A stretch of DNA of 64,000 nt from NCBI GenBank assembly GCA_014706295.1, contig JACSVZ010000015.1:58277535-58341534 (forward strand). The letters are read 5' to 3'. The notes under the pieces were generated by a model. The model was not told the origin of the DNA and did no database searches. It saw only the letters and a program-made list of their open reading frames with translations. Made by a program: the position numbers and the translations under genes. This DNA is from Lycocorax pyrrhopterus obiensis. Lineage: Eukaryota > Chordata > Aves > Passeriformes > Paradisaeidae. Below, piece by piece: positions 49,901 through 60,100 of the stretch (position 1 is the stretch's first letter; each line of letters opens with the position of its first letter).

Positions 49901-52900
49901 GCACCAACAGCTTCCAGTCAGAGACCAGACCATGCTGCTCTCTGTGGGATGCTCACCTCAGCCAAAGTGCAAACATTTCCTTTTCCCCACTTCCCAAAAC
50001 TGTGTAACTCCAAAATAAAGCCTCAACGCTTCACATAGCCTCACACACATCACCTTTAACAGTGGCATGTCCTCTGATACTGCTACCAGTAGTAAATAGT
50101 CCTAAGCAATGTAGAGTGGGGTTCAAGAATTGTGATTGTCTGCAGAACACAAATCATATTTTTCCTTATGTTGGTCAGTCCAACAAGCCAGAGACAGTTG
50201 CCATTGCTGGTTTTGCAGCATGTCTGGCCAGCTCCAGAGGATCCAGAATTGAGGATAACAGTTGAGTGATGCCTAATGGACAGCAGATGTAATTATCACT
50301 ACTCTGTTGGCTTCCTGTGGAATATATCAAGTGTCAGGTTGATTTTGCTTTGCTTTGTAGAAGTTTTTCATTTCATGAAATAAAATCTCTTCAATATTCT
50401 CTGTTGCAGACAAGACATGCTTCCAAATGTTGAAAGACATCCTCTTCCTTTCAAACCTACGGCTGTTGTGGAACTTTGTTAATGACAAATGCTCAAACCA
50501 TGTCTGAGGGACTTGATTTCAAAATGCATGATTCCCTAGAGTGGTAGCCTAACTCCTTTTTAGTAGTTGCACTATTCACACAGTTAACTTTGGACTCCAG
50601 GTTTTCTGTTTATGAGAGATGATGGAAGATAAAAGATAATTTAGCAATTATTTACGGCTGTCTTTTAAACCCTTAATAACAAAACTGAGATGACACTTTT
50701 TTGTGCTCTGCACTCTAGATTCCCACACTCAGACACCACCTTTTGTGAAGATACTCGGTCCTTTTTTTAAAACTCTTTTTGTCACATTTTTTTTTTTCCT
50801 TAAGAAAGATGAATTGGGAAGGAGTCCTTTAGACCTTTTCTCACGGGAGTTGTGTTACCACATTTGTCGGTTTGGCTGCATACAAGATGTTTTCTCAAGG
50901 CTGATTTACCTTTACTGACCTGTTTGTATGAATTTGGCCTCTCAGACTGGCCCAGCTCAATCAGATCTGATGACAGTGCCAAGCAATATCCCCATTTCTC
51001 AAGTGAGCACACTTTCTCAGGAGTGCCAGAGAACCATGATAGAAATGGCAATGCAGGTACTGTAAATTGCATGATAAATTTAGTCTGGGATTGAGTGTTT
51101 GGGAAGTGATATCTGAAGCAGAAGCAGAGACCAACTACAAGCAAGACAACACAACCCAAGGGAAAATATGGGAGATCCTGGAGCAGCAATATTTGGATGG
51201 TTTCATGCCTCCATCCTCATTCCAGAATGAGGCTGTTAACAGCATTCTCCACCATTAACCTCTCCTTTTGGACCACCTGGATCAAATAAGAAGAAAATAC
51301 ACCCCATCATTGTTCTTAGCAAGAGGCTTCATTTTTATTGTATGCATTAGGGGTAGCATTTGAATAGCAATGGAAGGAATTCTGTGTTTCTTAGTGCTGG
51401 TGTGCAATTGCTTGTCTGCAGGGTTGTATTGTATAGAAAAGCCACCAATGGATAAAGTTAACTATTTTTTTCTTCATTTTAACACTTGTATTACCTTTGT
51501 ATTATCTTTTATAAGTTCTTTAAATGATACTCTCATACTGCGTGCGTATTTTGCCATTTTGTTGTTTCAGGATGAGCAGGAAAATGTAATGGGTTAATTT
51601 GTACTAGAAATGCCAAGGTACCTGGAAAGATTCCATGGTCAAAGGGGTAGAAATGAAATTCTATTTGTATTGATTTTGTTTTTAGTTTTATTCAGTTCTA
51701 ATCTATCACAGGCTTACTTTTTTATTTTCTGATCACTGAGAACTATGAAGAATTCACAAATCCTTCAGGGTTATGGTAAGGGCCAAGGTAAACAGAACTG
51801 GACTCTACAGCAAATCAATTGGCTCTCAGGAAGCTCAGCCATCATCCTCCTAACACCTGGGAAGGGGTTTGCTGCCCTCTTGTCACTCGGAGACAGGCTG
51901 GCTGATTAGGAGCTCTGAGCCCAGTCCTGAAACTTTAGTAAATCAAAGTTTATTTTAGCAAATTAAAGCACTGGTCTGTTTGGTCCCCAGAGAGGGTGAG
52001 TGATGTTATTTTAATAAGAAGCAGCAGGAGCTAATGGTCTGAAGTGGTTGTGCACCAAGATGCAGTAAGTCTCTTAAAACAGGGCTGAGCTGGAGCACAT
52101 AATGTTCACAGATCTGGGTGATTACAGGAGCCTTACTCTTGAAAGGCACACTAACATCGGATACAGCAAAGAATATTAAGCTGAAAAAAATATTTTTCTT
52201 CTTTTCCCTATTTCCCTTGATTTTTTAACACAATTTCGCTACCTCTCTTGCAACCCTTCTGTGTTTTGTGCGGCCCCAGCTGATTACAGCATGCATCAAA
52301 GAACACAAAGTGTCTTATGTGGGATTACTTTGTCCTTCTTTGATGGATACGTTGCAAATATAGCAGTACATTCATTTGAAGGTACTCTTCTCTCCTTCCA
52401 CAGTCACTATAAGAATTTACTTAGTGAGCTACCCTTTTACATTGAATTATAGGACTGATGAGAGTTATTTATGACAGAAATCAATGTATTCAAGTAATCC
52501 CTTGATGTAGGTCTCTGCTAATTAAATCTAGATATATTCAAGATGTGATAAGCATTGTCTGTCAAAGTTAGCACTCTGATGCCTATTTCCTAGTAACCAT
52601 TTGTGGTCTTCATTTCTTCATTCAGGACAGCAGGTTTTGTTGGTGAGAGGGAGAGTGCAACACACTGTTTGTGTTAGTTTTACAGCAGTATGTACAGATC
52701 AGTCTGGATGGTTCTGGCTACTTCACTGTTCTTTGAGAATAAAATCTGATTTGTGTGCTTCATTAGGTTGTCTGATTTTGTGCTCACTACCTGGTTATTA
52801 ATAAAGCAAAATTAGATGTGAAAAGTGAATGGAGTTTGGCTAATGAAATTTTGATACAGTAAAAAAAAAAGTAGTGGGAAGACCATCACATTTTTTCTTC

Positions 52901-54258
52901 TGAGGGAAAGCAGGTTTCCTTACAGCATTATTTAAGGAAAACAAGATTTTCTGAAACAGAATCATTTTCTGGAATGGGGCTTTTGTTTGGTATGATTGTA
53001 AACCAAATAACTCAGGTTTGCTTACAGCTTGTTTGAGTCAGTCACAGCTTCAACCTGAGCCTAGATGGCCTTTCAGAAAATGTGCATCAAGCAAATGCAA
53101 TTTGTTGGGTGCAGTCCGTCCACAAGTAGATTTTGTTAATCATCAGGAGCTTGAATTACAGCTGAGCTTGAATTTTTTGTATTTTCAATGTAACATTAAA
53201 TACAATGCTAAATCTGAGCTTCACTTTTTTTTATGGTCTGTCCTCCTCCACAGAATTATTTCCATTCACTGAAATCTATGTAACATATTCTTTTAGACTG
53301 AAATATTTTGTTTGCATTGTACATTTGTGCTCCTTTTGGCTGGGATAGATTTAGTTTTCTCCATAGTTGCTGGTGCGGGGCTGTGTTTTGGATTTGTGTT
53401 GGAAATGGTGTCAATAATTCAGGGATATTTTCATTACTGCTGAGCAGAGCTTGCACTGAGTCAAAGCCTTTTCTGCCTCTCACTCCACATCTGCAGTGAG
53501 TGGACTGGGGAGGCACAAGGAGTTGGGAGGGGACACAGCTGGGACAGCTGATCCCAACTGACCAAAGGGATAGTCCAGACCGTAGGATGTCATGCTCAGC
53601 ATATAAATCTGGGGAAGAAGGAGAAAGTGGAGAGTTGTTTGGAGTGATGGTGTTTGTCTTCCCCAGTCTCTGCTATGAGTGATGGAGTCCTGCTTTCCTG
53701 GGGATGGCTGGACACCTGCCTGCCCATGGGAAGTGGTGTTTGCTTGTGTGTGTGGCTTTTGCTTTACCTGTTAAACTGTCTTTTATCCCGACCCATGAGT
53801 TATCTTCCCTTTACTCTTCCAATTCTCTCCTCCCACCAGCAATGAGCCAGTGGCTGTGTGGGGCTTTGCTGCCAAATGGGGTAAAACACCAACAGTCCTT
53901 TTCAAAACTGTGCAAAATGTATAAGGAAAAAAAATTAATTGTTACATAAAATGTCTGCAAAGCCACACAAGTATTACTGATATTGTAATTGTTAGTCATT
54001 ACCTTACAGTTTGTAGACTTAGTGTAATGAAATTAAACCAGTATAAAACGAGTATGCTCCTGTCATCAGCAGTGAAAGAGAGACAACAAAATCAGCATAT
54101 TTTTGACTTTGTAGGAATGTGCATCAAATTTCCAGTGTCAGGGCCATTTCTGCTAGCAAAGATTGTGATCTGATTCTCTCCTCCTTTAATAGGTCAGTGA
54201 TAAACTGTTGTAATGTGCAGACGCTGAAAAGCTTTAGCAGAGAAATTTTCCAGCTTTC
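49901..54258. other. Non-coding region, no gene recognised
   Basis: Open frames reach 129 codons (50800-51189, minus) with no domain seen. The stretch 51800-52100 holds a T/A-rich core (AAAGTTTATTTTAGC) that could be LTR-derived, but I could not match its ends. A10 runs occur near 52861. Confidence 0.5.
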
Positions 54259-54583
54259 TGTAGTGTTTTGTGAGAGCTCTGTGTTTCTCACAGAAACTAT
54301 GAAAAACATTGCTACGGGTTCTGTAAACTAACTTTATCTTGCACCTGCTGTTATTCAGCGGCAGGGTTGTTATGGTATACTGAAAAAAATATTTTAATAT
54401 GAATGTTTTGTAGCCTCCACCAATCATTCTAGGAGGTGGATGATCAGTGACCAATGACCTTATGCCGTGGTGGCGACTCAAGTTATATAAACCGATTTAT
54501 AATTAATTAAATAAGTGTTATTGCTCCTGGACTTGGACTTTGTGTAGTTATTCTTCACGCCGTTCATGGTGCAGACAGCGACA
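54259..54583 (+). mobile_element. LTR of an avian endogenous retrovirus (family 1, copy B)
   Basis: This 325-bp unit begins TGTAGTGTTTTGTGAGAG and ends CAGACAGCGACA. It aligns by eye with the minus strand of 22558-22849 through the shared blocks TTTCTCAC, GTAAACTA, TATGGTAT, the CCAATC block and GTGACCAATGACCTTATG. It has a clear TATATAA box (54484-54490) and an ATTAAATAAG polyadenylation-type signal about 20 bp further on. No internal region of its own follows: only GTAA separates it from the next LTR element. It is either a solo LTR or the 5' remnant of an older provirus whose interior was lost. Confidence 0.7.
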
Positions 54584-54587
54584 GTAA

Positions 54588-54841
54588 TGTATTTGAACCC
54601 TGACAGTGTGCCCCAACCAAACCACCCTTAGTTATTCTTATCAGAGCCCTCAGCAATTCATCAAGTAATGCGTTCCACGTGTACAGGAGTTGAGCACGTG
54701 GACAAGACAGAGGGACCAATCAAGTAATAGGTTCCACTTGTACGGCAGCTGTAAAAAGGATAAGTAGAGTTTTACGTAAACAATAAAGTGGCTTCTGCAA
54801 AATCACATTGATTCGTTGTTCAGAAGTCCTGAGCTCCCACA
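54588..54841 (+). repeat. 5' LTR (family 2) of the compact element
   Basis: Begins TGTATTTGAACC and ends GAGCTCCCACA. U3 contains a duplicated enhancer-like unit: ATCAAGTAATGCGTTCCACG at 54660 and ATCAAGTAATAGGTTCCACT at 54719, each about 33 bp and offset by 59 bp. The TATA position reads GATAAG here (54759-54764) but TATAAG in the 3' LTR, so this promoter has probably been weakened by a T-to-G change. The polyadenylation signal AATAAA is at 54782-54787, leaving about 54 bp of R/U5 after it. Confidence 0.9.
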
Positions 54842-54844
54842 TGC

Positions 54845-54862
54845 TGGTGCCACTGACGTGAT
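54845..54862 (+). promoter_or_regulatory. Primer-binding site, tRNA-Trp-like
   Basis: TGGTGCCACTGACGTGAT lies three bases after the 5' LTR end. It matches the 18-nt tRNA-Trp primer-binding site known from avian alpharetroviruses at 15 of 18 positions by my comparison. Position and length are as expected for minus-strand primer annealing. The three mismatches could be decay or a different tRNA isoacceptor. Confidence 0.7.
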
Positions 54863-54967
54863 AAACGTTGTGATAATGAAGCAGACCAGTCCCTTTGGAT
54901 TCTGAAGGGGGTTCTGTGGAGTGAAAAGGCGGGAGGCCCTGGTCAGAGCGGTGGGGGGAGTCGGAGG

Positions 54968-55153
54968 ATGGCTCCATCGGAGTCCGGGGGCAGAAGAAAT
55001 CTCCTGGGAAAAGAGCTCCGGAAAACGTACACTGCAGTGGGTACACCCAAAGAGGTGAGCGACCAGGGGCTGGAGGATGGGAAAGGGACTGTCAAAAGAA
55101 GAACAGGCCACGTTCGGGGTCCTCCAGCTTATTCTCTCCGTGAGAGAAATTAG
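54968..55153 (+). other. Leader open frame (61 codons), possible gag-start remnant
   Basis: The first ATG after the primer-binding site opens a 61-codon frame rich in Arg, Gly and Lys. It has no recognised domain and could be a remnant of a gag N-terminus or only leader sequence. It contains a consensus-like splice donor, AG|GTGAGC with the cut after 55054, which fits a retroviral leader. There is no evidence that it is translated. Confidence 0.35.
55054..55060 (+). promoter_or_regulatory. Splice-donor-like site in the element leader
   Basis: AGAG|GTGAGC matches the vertebrate 5' splice-site consensus well. It sits about 190 bp after the primer-binding site, where simple retroviruses usually keep their major donor. 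A reasonable acceptor with a polypyrimidine tract (TTCTTTTCTTTTTCAAAG) ends near 55693. Confidence 0.5.
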
Positions 55154-55219
55154 ATGCCATAAGCAATGGATTAAAAGAAACTAAGAGACTTCAAAAGAAA
55201 CTAAGGGACTTAATATAAT

Positions 55220-55588
55220 ATGGACGTTAATAAGGCAAATAGAAGCAGAAAAAATAGCTGTGGCAGAGGCAGTGGCCCCTCTAGAGCCAGGCGGTCCCAC
55301 GGCTGCCTACCGCCCCTCCTGTGTGCGCTGGCTGCCCTCAGCCTGCCGCTGCTGATGGCTGCCGAGCCCCACGCCAAAAGTTGCTCCGAAGTGCGGAGGC
55401 TGTATGCCGCCAAAGGCTTAGCCAGAGTGAAGGTTAAAATGCAAATGATGAGTATCCAAAAGCAAAGCATTTGCGCAGCTTTGAAGAAGAAGAGCATAGA
55501 CAAGAAGAGTCACAGCAAGTTTCGAGAGCAACTTGGAACTTTGAAATCGATTTCCCTAGAAATTTGGATCCATCAGCATTTCCAGTGA
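55220..55588 (+). pseudogene. Captured glypican N-terminus (glypican-4-like), truncated
   Basis: A 122-codon frame. Residues 1-29 are basic and unrelated to glypicans. Residues 30-48 form a hydrophobic signal-type segment (LPPLLCALAALSLPLLMAA). Residues 49-66 read AEPHAKSCSEVRRLYAAKG, the conserved start of mature vertebrate glypicans and closest to glypican-4 (pattern KSCSEVRRLY..KGF). Glypicans are GPI-anchored heparan-sulfate proteoglycans that modulate Wnt, FGF and Hedgehog signalling. Similarity stops after residue 66, before the cysteine-rich globular domain, so only the signal peptide and first strand are present. The segment (55307-55417) is GC-rich, unlike its surroundings, as expected of a first coding exon. 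The native start codon is not preserved, so this ATG lies in unrelated upstream sequence. It lies inside the LTR element, sense to the LTRs, and no functional glypican can be made from it. Confidence 0.7.
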
Positions 55589-55773
55589 AACAGGAAGTCC
55601 ACAGGACTTTGCTGAAAGAGAAGACTGCAGACAAATCCACAGATATTGACTACTTTTTTCCCCTAATTAATATAATTCTTTTCTTTTTCAAAGCGTTAAG
55701 CTACTTCATTGCAAACTCAAACAAGGGACACTTTGATTTAAAAAATAAGGTGGTTCAGATCTCTGCTAATTAG
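55471..55773 (+). other. Second open frame after the glypican segment, origin unknown
   Basis: A 100-codon frame in a different phase from the glypican-like frame. Its first 65 or so residues are highly charged and look like real coding sequence (for example FEEEEHRQEESQQ and WNFEIDFPRNLDPSAFP), and the open phase extends upstream to about 55435. The last part turns hydrophobic and AT-rich (FFPLINIILFFFKALSYF) and is probably not coding. It may be part of the same captured transcript, shifted by an indel, or a fragment of another gene. I do not recognise it. Confidence 0.35.
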
Positions 55774-55817
55774 CAGCTGTCCTTAACAGATTTTGGCAAT
55801 GAATTAGATGGAAAATT

Positions 55818-55865
55818 AAAAAAAAAAAAAAAAAGGAAAAAAAAGAGAAAAAAAGGAGGAAAAAA
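55818..55865 (+). repeat. Long pure-purine tract (poly(A)-rich)
   Basis: Forty-eight consecutive purines, starting with a run of 17 A and continuing as A-rich blocks broken by GG, GAG and GGAGG. It could be the degraded poly(A) tail of a captured mRNA, which is what readthrough-type gene capture by retroviruses often leaves, or an internal polypurine tract. It is followed at 55892-55909 by C6-TA-G10, a perfect short palindrome around CCTAGG. Confidence 0.85.
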
Positions 55866-55909
55866 CCCAAATTGTGGTGGTTGGTTGGTCACCCCCCTAG
55901 GGGGGGGGG

Positions 55910-56888
55910 AATCCTGCTGCAACCAAAAATGGCACTTTTGAAACACAACATTTAAAAATATGTTATTGATAGCATTAATAGGCAATGCAGCAAATTTTCA
56001 TACAATTTTGTTAAGTTTTTTCTGCTGGTAACAAAACATTTTTTGAAAGAGTTCAGTGTAATGACCCACAGCCTTGCTAACATAAAGAAAGGTTTCTGGT
56101 GTATCAAAGGCCCTAAGGGGAAGCACCTGCTCTCCAGCTCCGCTCCACAGCACTATTTAAACCAGCCAGGTGGGCCAGGCCAGAGGATGAAGGTCTCAAG
56201 TGCTGCAGGAGCTGCTGCGGGATGAAGAGCTGCTGCACCACCTGCAGAGTTTCTCAGTTGTGTAGAGCCACCTAGCAAGAAAAAGGTACTGTTGGGAGCA
56301 TTGGGGTGAAGAGATTGTAAAAGATGAAATGTTTTGTCTTTTAGAGACTCTGCATTGCATTTAAAGATAGAGTTGATGACACGGTGGTATCTTGGAAAAA
56401 GAAAGTGAAATGTTTCTGGAGTGAGGCCCTATTTGTTTTAAAGCTTAAGCTGTGTCTGGTGGAGCAGTTGTGCTTTTTAGTCCTGCAGCGCCTCATCCCC
56501 AGCGCTGCTGAACAGTTTCTGTTCTTAAGCTGTTGAAAAAGAGGCTAAGCTGTGCCAGAGCTCTGGCATCTGTCAAAAAACCAGAGCTGAAATGCAGCAT
56601 TCTGCTTTTCCTAGCCTGTAGCCTTGAGTAAGATGTTGTGGTTTTCTCCTTTCATTTCACTCTTAATGAGCAATCCATCCCAGCATGTTCCTTTATGTAT
56701 TAAAAATATGCTTTAAATGCCTAGCACTAGTTCTAGCAGTTATCCTCAGTATGTTTGTTTTAAGATGCTTAAAACATAAATAATGAAGACAGAAAGAGTG
56801 AGTCAAATCAAGCATTAGGTATCCAAAAGAAACAAGAAGAAATAACATTTGGAAAACATAGTAGAAAAGGTTTGGCTGGTGCAAGCAG
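55910..56888. other. 3' interior of the compact LTR element, no gene recognised
   Basis: About 1 kb between the purine tract and the 3' LTR. The longest open frame is 63 codons (56693-56884, minus), with nothing recognisable. The base composition is mixed: a moderately GC-rich part at 56,100-56,260 (repeated GAGCTGCTG-like words) and AT-rich parts elsewhere. It may be 3' untranslated sequence of a captured transcript or leftover retroviral 3' sequence. Confidence 0.5.
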
Positions 56889-56900
56889 ATAAAGGGGGAA
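56889..56900 (+). promoter_or_regulatory. Candidate polypurine tract for plus-strand priming
   Basis: ATAAAGGGGGAA lies 9 bp upstream of the 3' LTR start. A G-rich purine stretch here is where retroelements start plus-strand synthesis. It is shorter than usual and not directly abutting TG, so the call is tentative. Confidence 0.45.
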
Positions 56901-56909
56901 TTATTTTAA

Positions 56910-57163
56910 TGTATTTGAACCCTGATAGTGTGCCCCAGCCAAACCACCCTTAGTTATTCTTATCAGAGCCCTCAGCAATTCATCAAGTAATGCGTTCCAC
57001 ATGTACAGGAGTTGAGCACGTGGACAAGATAGAGGGACCAATCAAGTGATAGGTTCCACTTGTACGGCAGTTGTAAGAAGTATAAGTAGAGTTTTATGTA
57101 AACAATAAAGTGGCTTCTGCGAAATCACATTGATTCGTTGTTCAGAAGTCCTGAGCTCCCGCA
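56910..57163 (+). repeat. 3' LTR (family 2) of the compact element
   Basis: Same length as the 5' LTR and colinear with it without gaps. It keeps an intact TATAAG box (57081-57086), the AATAAA signal (57104-57109) and both enhancer-like duplications. It ends GAGCTCCCGCA. Immediately downstream the octamer ATAAACGT (57164-57171) recurs; the same octamer lies just inside the 5' end of the interior (54861-54868). Confidence 0.9.
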
Positions 57164-60100
57164 ATAAACGTCTCTCATACGCCTGAGTTAAGCCTCTGTC
57201 ACAAGTCTCTCTTATGTTCTATTCCATTATGATTCAAATCCGTGCGGCAGTACCTTAAACAGTCACCTCAGAAATAAATTCATATTTCCTTAACGCTGCA
57301 ACAGGCTCAGTAATGAGAAGACAGGAGAGTTTACTGCAGCTCAGACTATCCAGAAAACTTGTCACTGAAATTCACTTCTGACACAAAAGTGTTTGTTTCA
57401 CAGCAGAAAAATAATGGATGAACCAAGGGAAAATTGAGCATCTTCCCTTTCAAATTCTAATTTTAAAAGGGAGAGCAATAGTGGTTGTGGAATACTGGTG
57501 CATCTAACGCTGCTTTTTAAAGCATACCAAAGTACCAAATCACAACTTGGAAGGTTCCCCCCCATCAAGGGGAAAATGTTGAACAGGATCCAACTGAAGT
57601 CGCTACTTTTTTGTGAAACTTTGTCATTTTTCCAGCAGCTAGTGAAACATACTGCCTTGCTTTAGTGTAATTAACATCCTTAAAAAGAGCACTTACTATA
57701 TAAAGATCTAACAAGGATATCAGAGTTCAGAAAACACTAGATGGATTCTAAGGCCTTTGAGTCCCTTTGGAAAAACAAGAAAGCAAACTAATATTGTCTA
57801 GGCCATACCCATAGCATGATTGTGTCCTACGAAGTCACTCTAGACCAAATTCACAGTGCAATTAATTTGCATGGAGAACCAGATCAGATTAGCCAAGTAA
57901 AATATTAATTTCTTCAGCAACAAACCAAGTTGTACTAACAAGTCGATGATGAAAAATTATCATCAGTTTTCCTGCTTAAATAAACCCTGTGAGGCAAAGC
58001 AAATTGCAACATTCTACTGGTCTGAAGCCCAGTTTTCTTTCTGACTGCTTTTGATCTCAAAAATATAAGAATTCAGAGGAAAAAACATCTTGTTGATGCT
58101 GGAAAGCTGCTGAGAAATCTCTTTGGACTTGGCAGAGACCACCTGTCACCCACACATGCAAGTGGTTGTCTCTCAATCAGTGAGTGACACAATGCACTCA
58201 GTCAAGGACTGAGCCATGGCCAGCCCCAGCTCCTGGCAGGCAGTGACAAACTGCAGAGGGAGAATTTGAAACTGAGGAAGTCAGCTATTGGCCAGACAGG
58301 TCTGGCTACAGGCAGCTGTGATTCATGAAAGAGCAGCATGGCAAGGGGTATGACAGTGCCATCAGCACTAGCTGGGTCCTTGGTATGACCCCGTACTCTT
58401 ATCTGTGCCCTGCAACAGCTCAGTCTTCAGAGCTGGCCCACATGCTTCTTTATTTTCAGTCCTGTGACTCTAAGGTTTGGTGCTTCAGCTTATTTGCAGT
58501 TATTTCTCTTTAGGAAGAATCTTGCATGACAGCAGCTGCAGCAGGTAGACAACACCACCAGCTAATGGGTTTTGAGCCCACCCCCTTTCAAAGAGAATTT
58601 CAAAGCTTGTATCTGTATTGATAAGCTCATTCATCATTCACAGAATCCTTCTGGAACTTTATCAAAAGCATTTCATTGAGGTTTGTGAAGGGCACTTTAG
58701 AAAAATTAACATCTGACCCAAAAACTTGGTGACTGTGGTGTCTTCTGAAAAGGCATGGCATAAAAAATGAAAACCAGATGTGAGTGAATCGTGCTGTTAA
58801 TGTAAACTCTGGTCAGATAATTAAAACTCCATGGTATATACAATTCCTTGTTCTAGGGGAGGGAGTGAGGAGGCCTCTCTGTGGGTCTGGTATCCGCAGG
58901 CAGCAGTGTGGATGAGGAGATATTTGGAAAAGAAGTGGTGCATCCTGTCAGGTCGTTTTTTTCTTCAGACACGTGGTTATAAGTTAAAAAGCTGAAAGGA
59001 AACCACAGAGATGCCAGGCACAGGGCAGGTCCTTCATAGCAGGGCTGCAAGGTGTGTCAGAACAGACACGGAGCATTTTAGATTCCCTACTTTTGCCAGC
59101 TGGTTGAAATTGTGCTGAATTGTTTTTTGAGTCTTCAGGTAGTATATCAGATAAATTTGCTTTTCTACCTCTTTTAAATTATTCATCCGGGAAAAAAAAA
59201 GAGTCATATTGGGGCCATCAACATCAATAAACAAAATAAAAATACAAAATTAGTCAGTCCTCAGTCTGTCAGGGTTCATCTGAGGGACTTATTGCCATGC
59301 AGTAATACCAATTCCAAGAGATTCACAGTACACCAGAAAGGCTGAATAAGTCCATGAAGCTAAGAGCATCCAAAATCGCTATAATAAATGTTGTTAAAGC
59401 TCAATGTTTTTAGAGAGATGTAAAACATCAAGCTTCTGGATGTAAACCATCCGCTTGGAATAGGAAACTGGGAAGATACCCAGGGGATAATAAGTCTTAT
59501 TGTACTTTTTACAGCAGTAATCAAAACATAGAGACATTGAAACATGGAGACTCCATGGGCTCATGGAAGCAGTATGATCATTTAAATTGACAATCACCCC
59601 GTTTCTAAGTGTTCTTGTCTCTAAAATGAGCTAAATACATGCCTGTGGAATTTCTTCATTTGCATTGTCGCTCACCAACCTGAAGGAAATGAGAAAAAAA
59701 AAAAACAAGACTTTTTCTCCGACAAGGCATTTGATATTCTAACAGTGCTCTCTGTTTTCATTCCTTCTCTTTTAGTTTTAACTAAGCAGCATTCCTTTTC
59801 TTGGGTTTATTATTTAAATAAAGAGCCTGAGAGCTGAGATCAAGTAACAGAAATGTCATAGCTAAGATTTATAAAGTTATTCTGCTACCGTGTTGCTAAC
59901 TATACAAAGGCCCAATACAACAACAGATAATTGCAGAAGTGTTTCCTCTTTACACATTATTGATTATAAGTAATTTATAATAGAGCTCAAGATAAAATCA
60001 GATAGAAGTTCAGTTTCCTACTGAGATCTGAGTATGCCCAAATGTGTACTATGAATTGGTTCTATAATCAAAGTCCTGATTTAAGAGCATTCTTTAATTT

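Larger units (their letters stand above)
54588..57163 (+). mobile_element. Compact non-autonomous LTR retroelement carrying a host-derived insert
   Basis: A complete LTR-to-LTR unit of 2,576 bp: 5' LTR 54588-54841, interior 54842-56909, 3' LTR 56910-57163. The LTRs are both exactly 254 bp and differ at 11 positions by my count (about 4.3%, ten of the eleven transitions), so the insertion is neither brand new nor ancient. The interior has a primer-binding site, a splice-donor-like site, a glypican-like coding segment, a long purine tract and a short G-rich purine stretch just before the 3' LTR. No gag, protease, reverse transcriptase, integrase or envelope sequence is recognisable, so mobilisation would have needed enzymes from another retrovirus. 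Matching target-site duplications are not evident (CAGTAA on the left, ATAAAC on the right). Confidence 0.85.

Noticed and set aside
49733..50038. 101-codon plus-strand frame as a gene
   Set aside because: Mostly overlaps an antisense CR1 fragment.
51800..52100. Possible additional LTR
   Set aside because: Only a T/A-rich core resembles an LTR; no matching ends or second copy found.
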